Of a stretch of 20,200 bases of DNA, positions 15,334 to 20,200 are shown one piece after another. Both the position numbers and the translations under genes were made by a program. The DNA is from an uncultured Bacilli bacterium (GTDB lineage: Bacteria; Bacillota_I; Bacilli_A; RF39; UBA660). Where the stretch lies: the NCBI GenBank assembly GCA_947853365.1, contig CANTWQ010000057.1:1-20200 (forward strand), given 5' to 3'. Below the pieces are notes generated by a model that made no database searches, was not told the DNA's origin, and saw nothing but the letters and a program-made list of their open reading frames with translations. Numbering within the stretch: the stretch's first letter is position 1; every line of letters begins with the position of its first letter.

Positions 15334-16626
15334 ATGAAAGTTGGTATTTATACATTGGGATGTAAGGTCAATACTTACGAAAGTGAGTTTGTCCTAAGTC
15401 TTTTAAAAAATCATGGCTATGAGATTGCCTCTTTCGATGATATCTGTGATGTTTATATTCTCAATACTTGTACAGTAACCAATACTTCGGATATCAAAAG
15501 TCGTAAGATGATTCACCAAGCCAAAAGACGAAATCCTAAGGCGTGTGTGGTAGCCATGGGCTGTTTTATCGAAGCCAATCCATCTTATCGTGATGAGGCG
15601 ATCGATATTGCGATTGGTACGCAAAACAAAAGTCAAATTCTATCTTATTTAGATGCTTTTTGGAAAGAACGTACGTTTCAAGATCGTATCAAACGATCAG
15701 CGCCGGGGACATTTGAAGATATGGAAGTCAAAGAATTTTATGGGCGTAGTCGGGCTTTTGTCAAAATTCAAGATGGTTGTGAGAACTTCTGTAGTTATTG
15801 TATTATCCCGATGGTACGAGGAAAGTGTCGGAGTAAACCGTTCGACCGTGTAGTTCAGGAAGTGGAAGGCTTGGTCGAAAAGGGTTATAAGGAAATTGTG
15901 TTAACTGGGATTCATACTGGCAATTATGGTGTTGATTTGGGCACGGATTTTGCGCATCTACTACGTAGGCTGGCATCGATTCCGCATTTGTTCCGATTAC
16001 GCATTTCTTCGATTGAAATTACAGAATTGACCGATGCCGTGTTGGATGTGTTACGTGAATTCCCAGTGATTGTCGACCATTTACATATTCCTTTGCAATC
16101 GGGAAGTGATGCAGTCTTAAAACAAATGCGGCGTAAATATGATTGTGCTTATTTCAAACACAAAGTCGAAGAAATTCGGGCCATTCGTCCTGATATTGCC
16201 TTAACGACGGATGTGATTGTTGGTTTTCCAGGGGAGACGGAAGAGGATTTTCAACAGACACTTACTTTTATTCGCAAATTGCAGTTAGCGAAAGTCCATG
16301 TATTTCCATACTCCAGAAGAAAAGGTACCAAGGCCGATGAAATGGAAGGGCAAATTCCTGATGCCACGAAAAAGAATCGGGCACAAAGGCTGATTCGTTT
16401 GTCGCACGAATTGGAACAAGCTTATCAGGAAAAATGGATTGGCAAAGTGTTGGATGTTTTGATTGAAACAACGGATGGAAAAACGAGTGAAGGACATACT
16501 TCCAACTATTTAAAAGTAAAAGTAAAGGGAAAATACCCAAGTGAAGAAGTATTACCAGTAATGGTTACCTCTTGTGATGGTAATATTTGTTATGGAGAAG
16601 TCGCAGTATTACAAGAAACGAAATAA
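15334..16626 (+). CDS. mtaB: tRNA (t6A37) methylthiotransferase MtaB
   Basis: A radical SAM enzyme that adds a methylthio group at C2 of t6A37, giving ms2t6A. The 430-aa length is normal. The N-terminal UPF0004 domain has three cysteines for the second 4Fe-4S cluster at C10 (YTLGCKVN), C46 (NTCTVTN) and C77 (MGCFIE). The radical SAM motif CENFCSYC gives C149, C153 and C156. LHIPLQSGSDAVLKQMRRKYD and TTDVIVGFPGETEEDF follow. A TRAM domain (VLIETTDGKTSEGHTSNYLKVKV) lies near the C-terminus. GCKVNTYE rather than GCQMN-type text places it with MtaB rather than MiaB or RimO. ATG 15334 is preceded by AAAGGAGGA; an upstream in-frame ATG at 15262 lies before the promoter. Confidence 0.96.
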   Translation: MKVGIYTLGCKVNTYESEFVLSLLKNHGYEIASFDDICDVYILNTCTVTNTSDIKSRKMIHQAKRRNPKACVVAMGCFIEANPSYRDEAIDIAIGTQNKSQILSYLDAFWKERTFQDRIKRSAPGTFEDMEVKEFYGRSRAFVKIQDGCENFCSYCIIPMVRGKCRSKPFDRVVQEVEGLVEKGYKEIVLTGIHTGNYGVDLGTDFAHLLRRLASIPHLFRLRISSIEITELTDAVLDVLREFPVIVDHLHIPLQSGSDAVLKQMRRKYDCAYFKHKVEEIRAIRPDIALTTDVIVGFPGETEEDFQQTLTFIRKLQLAKVHVFPYSRRKGTKADEMEGQIPDATKKNRAQRLIRLSHELEQAYQEKWIGKVLDVLIETTDGKTSEGHTSNYLKVKVKGKYPSEEVLPVMVTSCDGNICYGEVAVLQETK

Positions 16627-16642
16627 AGAAAGAAGCGAACTT

Positions 16643-17521
16643 ATGAAATTAAAAGAAATCCACATCGATGTTTTGCGATGTGATATTGAAATCAAAGTGG
16701 AACAAGATGGGAAAAACAAAACGGTCATCCCCCCTGGGGTGGATGCCAAGATGCGAAGTGGTATTTTACGGATGCGGGAAAGTGAACATGCTAGTCATCC
16801 GCGGTTAATCCGTCTTTATTTGGAGCCATCAGAAATGGATGAAGCGTTTCCTAAAGTGTTGATTCACCAACAAGCCGGAAATCTTTTGCTCCAAGCGGAT
16901 GCTTTATCTTATTTAAAGGTAGAAAAACAGATAGGAAAATGTAAGATTGTGAAAACGGCCATCGAAAGGGGCGAATTATCTTTATCTCGCTGTTCTCTTC
17001 GTATGCGGGAGTGTTACGGTGATTTTCTTCATCTCCATCTTTCCAAATGTAATTGTTATTTATCAAAAAATTATTTTCATGATCTTGTGCTTCAGGCCGA
17101 AGAAGCTAAGTTGGCCGCGACTTCCAATCGTGGGGTCGCATGGAAATTGCAACAAACGGGGAAAAAACCTGTTTATTTGGAACGACTTGATGTGCAGAAA
17201 ATAGAAATGGATGCATCTTCTTGTGTACTATCACAATTGACAAGCAATGTAGCGCAAATTAGGTGTCGGAACGATGCGATTTTCGATCAAATGAATGTCG
17301 GATGCTGTCAATTACTTTCGACGCAAGGGAATGTCGATATTGATATGAGCGATAGTCATATTGCAGAATTGGACATTTTTGCCGATCAAAATATTTATTA
17401 TCGCTTCGGGGAAGGGAATCCTTTACATCCAGAAGCACAGTATCAGACTTCCCTTACTTCGCATGATCATCAGCCAAAAGTGTTAAGTTTGGTGTCAAAT
17501 AAAGGAATCATTTCGGTTTAA
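16643..17521 (+). CDS. Unknown protein with repetitive beta-strand pattern
   Basis: I do not recognise this 292-aa protein with certainty. It has no signal peptide or membrane helix. From about residue 85 onward it alternates short hydrophobic strands with small polar turns (KVLIHQQAGNLLLQ, GELSLSRCSLRMRECYGDFLHLHLSKCNCYLS, then GNVDIDMSDSHIAELDIFADQNIYY). This ladder-like layout is what DUF4097-type 'putative adhesin' beta-helix domains look like, so a relationship is possible. Cysteines occur repeatedly in the strands. ATG 16643 has only the weak AGAAGCG upstream; a longer frame from 16574 overlaps mtaB. It follows mtaB after 16 bp with no visible terminator or promoter, so it is probably co-transcribed. 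The link to tRNA modification is positional only. Confidence 0.7.
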   Translation: MKLKEIHIDVLRCDIEIKVEQDGKNKTVIPPGVDAKMRSGILRMRESEHASHPRLIRLYLEPSEMDEAFPKVLIHQQAGNLLLQADALSYLKVEKQIGKCKIVKTAIERGELSLSRCSLRMRECYGDFLHLHLSKCNCYLSKNYFHDLVLQAEEAKLAATSNRGVAWKLQQTGKKPVYLERLDVQKIEMDASSCVLSQLTSNVAQIRCRNDAIFDQMNVGCCQLLSTQGNVDIDMSDSHIAELDIFADQNIYYRFGEGNPLHPEAQYQTSLTSHDHQPKVLSLVSNKGIISV

Positions 17522-17532
17522 AGAAAATAAAG

Positions 17533-17562
17533 TTGACAGTCAAGTCATAAATTATTTATACT
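17533..17562 (+). promoter_or_regulatory. Promoter with consensus -35 before the tail-anchored gene
   Basis: A perfect -35, TTGACA (17533-17538), and TATACT (17557-17562) are separated by 18 bp. The -35 is part of an inverted repeat TTGAC-A-GTCAA (17533-17543), which could be an operator, though such a short palindrome may be chance. No other promoter in the window has a perfect -35. Confidence 0.7.
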
Positions 17563-17584
17563 AAAAATAAAGAAGGTAGATGTT

Positions 17585-18256
17585 ATGCAACAAGCAAGAG
17601 AAAGAACAAATCTCTATTTTACAGCAGATAGTAACATTTGTATCGTCGAAAAGCATTATGCCGATGGTCGAATGGATAGTTATCAAATTGAAAAGGAAAG
17701 AGAATTAGAAGTATTGGATCGTTTTGGCGCGCGCAATATGATCGATCGGATTCGTCATGGAGTCACCAAACAAGGTACGCCTTTTTTCACGATTACGGAA
17801 AACAAAGAAAAAGGACCAAAGGGTACTACCTCTGGTTGGAACTCTGAATTTTGTGGGGATGTTATCGTCAAATTGGTGCATTATCATACCTATGATTTAC
17901 AAAATGCTGCGGGCGATTATATGCGTCTGCGTCATCTCGAAGCACAAATGAATGAAAAATATGCTGCACGGATGCGACGGATCGAGGATGAGAAACAACG
18001 TAATTTCTTGCATTTGAGTGATCAAGGAATCCGTAATTTGAAGATTGCATCGATTGGCGTTTTGGCCGCCGGGGGCATTGTTTTAGGAACGATCGCTGGT
18101 ATTATGAATCTCGATAAAATTGCTCCGAATGTTTTTGGTGATCAAGAGGGAAGACCATCTTTTTCGCAAATGCGAGAAGGTGTTTCCTATGAAGAGGCCT
18201 TAGAAATGTTGGAAGAAGAAAAAGACACTGAAAAAGATGCAGCACGTAGCAAATAA
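17585..18256 (+). CDS. Unknown membrane protein with C-proximal anchor
   Basis: A 223-aa protein I do not recognise. Residues 1-145 are soluble, charged and partly coiled (LEAQMNEKYAARMRRIEDEKQRN). One glycine- and alanine-rich membrane helix is at about residues 150-175 (LKIASIGVLAAGGIVLGTIAGI). A short acidic tail follows (EEALEMLEEEKDTEKDAARSK). The soluble part has a beta-rich start, with NLYFTADSNICIVEKHYADGRMDSYQI suggesting strands and a hairpin. Positive charge before the helix and negative after it would leave the bulk of the protein in the cytoplasm. ATG 17585 is supported by AGAAGGT at 17571-17577 at ideal spacing. It converges with the hydrolase gene, whose stop is 6 bp away. The gene has its own promoter. 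Confidence 0.78.
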   Translation: MQQARERTNLYFTADSNICIVEKHYADGRMDSYQIEKERELEVLDRFGARNMIDRIRHGVTKQGTPFFTITENKEKGPKGTTSGWNSEFCGDVIVKLVHYHTYDLQNAAGDYMRLRHLEAQMNEKYAARMRRIEDEKQRNFLHLSDQGIRNLKIASIGVLAAGGIVLGTIAGIMNLDKIAPNVFGDQEGRPSFSQMREGVSYEEALEMLEEEKDTEKDAARSK

Positions 18257-18262
18257 TGGTTA

Positions 18263-19018
18263 TCACAAATCATTTTTGATGTAACTAAAAATAATGCGAC
18301 AGATATATTCTGGATGATCCAAATAAGGGAAATGGCCAGCGCCGTCAATGACGACTAGGCCGGATTCTCTTATTTTTTCTTTGAAACAAAAAGCATCCGA
18401 AAGAGGGGTCACGGTATCTTGTTTTCCCCAAATGAGAAGGACTTCTTGTTCAATTTTTTCTAGATATGGTTCTAAATCTTCGGTTACGATATTGATAAAT
18501 GTTTTACGCATCGAGGATGGTAGGCTTTTGTAATCGTTTGATCCGAATTTTTGAATTAACCATTCTTGATAACGTTTTTTCCATTTTTGGGGGATGAGGG
18601 AGGTACATTTTTTGAGGATGCGATATTCTTTCCTTTTCCAACTTTCCTTTTTTGTTTTTGATGGAAGAATGCCAGCACTATCGATAAGAATGGCTTTTTT
18701 GATTGCAAGGTGATAATAACTTAAGAGAAGCACTAAAATTCTCCCACCAAAGGAATGACCAATGATGATTGGATCGACGATATCTTCTTGTTCTAGCCAA
18801 TCTTTTATCATCCAAGCATAATCGTAGATGGTATAGTCTTTTCCTTGCCAGTTTGATTTACCGAACCCTGGATAATCCAAAATGTAGACACTGGCAAATT
18901 GTGAAAAATAACGGATGAGATAGGAAAATGTTTTTCGTTGGTTTCCCCATCCTGGTAAGATGACGATATTGGGTGCTTTGGAGCCAATCCGTTCAAAATA
19001 AAATGGATATTTTCCCAT
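18263..19018 (-). CDS. Alpha/beta hydrolase
   Basis: A 251-aa soluble alpha/beta hydrolase fold protein. The oxyanion-hole strand reads VILPGWGNQRKTF (about residues 19-31), followed by LDYPGFGKS (48-55). The nucleophile elbow GHSFGG places S89. A cap-like insertion rich in lysine (about residues 115-160) follows. The acid is D201 in WGKQDTVTP and the histidine is H229 in GAGHFPYLD. The full triad is present, so it is likely an active esterase, lipase or related enzyme; the substrate cannot be read. ATG 19018 with AGGTGAAG upstream is preferred to GTG 19030, which leaves no room for a ribosome binding site. It is transcribed leftward, opposite to the ncRNA and tcdA, with its stop 6 bp from the convergent gene. 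No terminator is obvious between them. Confidence 0.9.
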   Translation of the reverse strand: MGKYPFYFERIGSKAPNIVILPGWGNQRKTFSYLIRYFSQFASVYILDYPGFGKSNWQGKDYTIYDYAWMIKDWLEQEDIVDPIIIGHSFGGRILVLLLSYYHLAIKKAILIDSAGILPSKTKKESWKRKEYRILKKCTSLIPQKWKKRYQEWLIQKFGSNDYKSLPSSMRKTFINIVTEDLEPYLEKIEQEVLLIWGKQDTVTPLSDAFCFKEKIRESGLVVIDGAGHFPYLDHPEYICRIIFSYIKNDL

Positions 19019-19100
19019 GAACAACTTCACCTAATATAGTGTATGTGATGAAAAGAATTTGTTTCTTTTATGAAATTTATAGTATATTTTTCTGTTTATA

Positions 19101-19109
19101 TGATATAAT
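19101..19109 (+). promoter_or_regulatory. Extended -10 promoter of the structured RNA
   Basis: TGATATAAT is a consensus extended -10 without a clear -35. Its predicted start of transcription, about 7 nt downstream at G19116, is within the first bases of the RNA's closing stem. Confidence 0.7.
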
Positions 19110-19115
19110 AATAGT

Positions 19116-19335
19116 GTCTAGGGAGGAATTTTTCGATTGCTATCCCAATATAAAACCGACTAAAATAACGATAAGGGAGTTCGGATCAGTTACCGGTGTT
19201 GAAGACCTTGTCATTGACGTAGGGATCCTAATGGTAGCGTATGGACACCCACCTGTACTGAGTGCAGGTTTTATCGTTGGTAGCGTCGCCTCTTTGGACA
19301 TGAAAAAGAATATTACACCCAGAAGGGTGTTTTTC
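19116..19335 (+). ncRNA. ssrS: Structured ncRNA, probable 6S RNA (SsrS/BsrA-like)
   Basis: An intergenic transcript with no supported coding frame. The closing stem pairs GTCTAGGGAGG (19116-19126) with CCTCTTTGGAC (19289-19299), all positions paired with three G-U. GCTATC/GGTAGC (19139-19144/19279-19284) and AACGATAA/TTATCGTT (19167-19174/19271-19278) continue it inward. Two arms then start with almost no linker. One is a long arm (19175-19250) with GGGAGTTC/GGACACCC, GTTACC/GGTAGC and an apical hairpin at 19206-19223. The other is an 8-bp hairpin ACCTGTAC-TGA-GTGCAGGT (19251-19269). Mature size of about 184 nt and terminal closing stem suit 6S RNA. In B. subtilis the 6S RNA BsrA lies in the aspS-yrvM region, and the next gene here is the yrvM (tcdA) homologue. 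Identification rests on size, shape and synteny, not on sequence match. An unnamed RNA or a tcdA leader remains possible. Confidence 0.6.
19315..19335 (+). terminator. Terminator of the structured RNA
   Basis: ACACCC (19315-19320) pairs with GGGTGT (19325-19330) around an AGAA tetraloop, followed by TTTTC. It lies only 16 bp before the tcdA start codon. Confidence 0.8.
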
Positions 19336-19351
19336 TATATGAGAGGCAGTT

Positions 19352-20035
19352 ATGGATGGATTTATTCGTTTGATTTCTTTGATTGGAGAAGAAAATTTTA
19401 AAAAATTACAACAAAGTAGTGTTTGTATCCTCGGCGTTGGAGGTGTTGGAGGAAGTGTTGTCGAAATGCTTACTAGAAGTGGGGTTGGAACGTTTCTATT
19501 GGTGGATGATGATAAGATCGAAGTTAGTAATATCAATCGTCAACTGATTGCAACGACAGATTCGATTGGCAAGAAAAAAGTGGAAGCTTGGAAAGAGAGA
19601 ATTCAAACCATCAACCCCACATGCCAAGTAAAAATTTATGATTGTAAATTTCCTTTCCAAAAGGAAGCAGTTTTCCAAGAAAAAATCGATTATGTCATCG
19701 ATTGTTGTGATGATATTCGCGCCAAGGAAGAAATGATTATGGATTGCATCGACCGGAATATCCCTTTTCTTGTTTGTACGGGAACAGGAAAACGATTGGA
19801 TCCTAGTAAATTACAAATCACATCGTTAGATCAAACCAGTTATGATCCCCTTGCTAAAATCCTTCGCAAATGGGCAAGAGATGAAGGAATTCATCAAAAA
19901 ATGAAAGTGTTGGCATCTCTTGAACCACCACAAAAAAGTGATGTTTCTTATATTCCGTCTTCGGCTTTTGTACCGAATGCCGCGGGTATTTTGATTGCCT
20001 CCGAAGTGGTGAAAGATTTGTTACAGAGAAAATAA
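19352..20035 (+). CDS. tcdA: tRNA threonylcarbamoyladenosine dehydratase (TcdA/YrvM)
   Basis: An E1-like enzyme that uses ATP to cyclise t6A37 to ct6A in tRNAs reading ANN codons. The 227-aa length is a little short for the family. The nucleotide-binding loop GVGGVGG is at residues 28-34. The aspartate strand LLVDDDKIEVSNINRQ follows, holding the conserved N-x-N-R-Q adenylation residues. The TcdA-specific block GTGKRLDPSKLQI, then DQTSYDPLAKILRKWAR, separates it from ThiF and MoeB. No CxxC zinc pair is seen, as is usual for TcdA. ATG 19352 is supported by GAGAGG at 19341-19346. There is no room for a separate promoter after the ncRNA terminator, so expression may depend on read-through. Confidence 0.95.
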   Translation: MDGFIRLISLIGEENFKKLQQSSVCILGVGGVGGSVVEMLTRSGVGTFLLVDDDKIEVSNINRQLIATTDSIGKKKVEAWKERIQTINPTCQVKIYDCKFPFQKEAVFQEKIDYVIDCCDDIRAKEEMIMDCIDRNIPFLVCTGTGKRLDPSKLQITSLDQTSYDPLAKILRKWARDEGIHQKMKVLASLEPPQKSDVSYIPSSAFVPNAAGILIASEVVKDLLQRK

Positions 20036-20038
20036 TGG

Positions 20039-20200
20039 GTGGTTCTTGTTTTGGCAATCGTGTCTTTGTTTCTTCTTGGCTGGATGATTTGGGATACACG
20101 TTCCATTTCTTATGCAGAGGCGTTACAGGAGTTAAAGAACACGGAAAAAGTCGTGGTCGAAGCCGGAGGAGAGGTCCAAAAGACAGTGACGAACGATGAA
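20039..20200 (+). CDS. Membrane-anchored protein, N-terminal part only
   Basis: An open frame running off the right edge. It starts at GTG 20039, 3 bp after the tcdA stop; the upstream AGAGAA is a weak ribosome binding site, so the start is uncertain. The first 18 residues form a membrane helix (VVLVLAIVSLFLLGWMIW). SISYAEALQELKNTEKVVVEAGGEV follows, a helix-plus-strand text that is vaguely like the start of the FtsH extracytoplasmic domain. This is too little to name it. An alternative ATG frame at 20035 closes after about 54 codons and has an arginine-rich, unlikely translation. Probably co-transcribed with tcdA. Confidence 0.5.
   Translation, partial: MVLVLAIVSLFLLGWMIWDTRSISYAEALQELKNTEKVVVEAGGEVQKTVTNDE

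Noticed and set aside
18257..18290. Hairpin between the convergent 223-aa and hydrolase genes
   Set aside because: GTT-ATCA/TGAT-(2-nt bulge)-AAC can pair, but neither strand has a T-run after it, so I do not call it a terminator.
19039..19401. A 120-codon open frame across the tcdA upstream region
   Set aside because: It starts before the extended -10 promoter, spans the structured RNA and its terminator and runs into tcdA in another frame. It has no ribosome binding site, and the translation has no protein-like pattern.
20035..20199. ATG frame overlapping the tcdA stop (TAATG)
   Set aside because: It closes after about 54 codons with an arginine- and glycine-rich translation. The frame from GTG 20039 has a membrane helix and stays open, so it is preferred.
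1..20200. CRISPR arrays, insertion sequences, prophage or toxin-antitoxin modules
   Set aside because: I looked for regularly spaced repeats, transposase motifs, integrases and small paired genes on both strands and found none. Gene content and composition are uniform and core-like.

Overview
The window is 20.2 kb of low-GC, densely packed bacterial chromosome of Bacillota type. I lean towards an Erysipelotrichia- or Bacilli-like lineage. The grounds are strong AGGAGG-type ribosome binding sites, a T-box leader upstream of alaS, many extended -10 promoters (TGnTATAAT-like), DUF3048 and AI-2E-family membrane proteins, and TGA used as a stop. I see no phage, insertion sequence, CRISPR array, rRNA or tRNA gene. 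This is core housekeeping DNA, and the exact taxon is an inference.

Layout. (1) 1-1385: a partial unknown gene on the minus strand, and a divergent cvpA-like/trxA pair driven from overlapping back-to-back promoters. (2) 1386-3203: a single unknown 390-aa gene converging on a YigZ/IMPACT-family gene. Their 3' ends overlap by 7 bp and share a hairpin terminator. (3) 3204-8497: a DNA repair and tRNA modification operon, uvrC-mutL-unknown-miaA, ending in a terminator. (4) 8498-10874: two singly promoted membrane protein genes, a DUF3048 protein and an AI-2E-family permease. (5) 10875-15251: an alanine T-box riboswitch leading a dNMP-kinase-like gene, alaS and holA. (6) 15252-17521: mtaB followed by an unknown beta-rich protein. 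(7) 17522-19030: an unknown tail-anchored protein with a good sigma-A promoter, converging on an alpha/beta hydrolase gene. (8) 19031-20200: a structured non-coding RNA of about 185 nt with its own promoter and terminator, then tcdA, then the start of an unknown membrane protein.

How the genes relate. Three enzymes acting on or next to tRNA adenosine 37 are present: MiaA (i6A), MtaB (ms2t6A) and TcdA (cyclic t6A). AlaS and its tRNA-sensing T-box add to the translation theme. UvrC, MutL and HolA give a replication and repair theme. A dNMP kinase-like gene sits inside the alanine-controlled operon.

The most interesting items are the structured RNA before tcdA and the alanine T-box whose first gene is a nucleotide-kinase-like protein. 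The RNA folds on paper into a long closing stem, a tight three-way junction and a terminator. It is the best candidate for 6S RNA because Bacillus subtilis BsrA lies in the aspS-yrvM (tcdA) intergenic region. No new defence or mobile system is visible.
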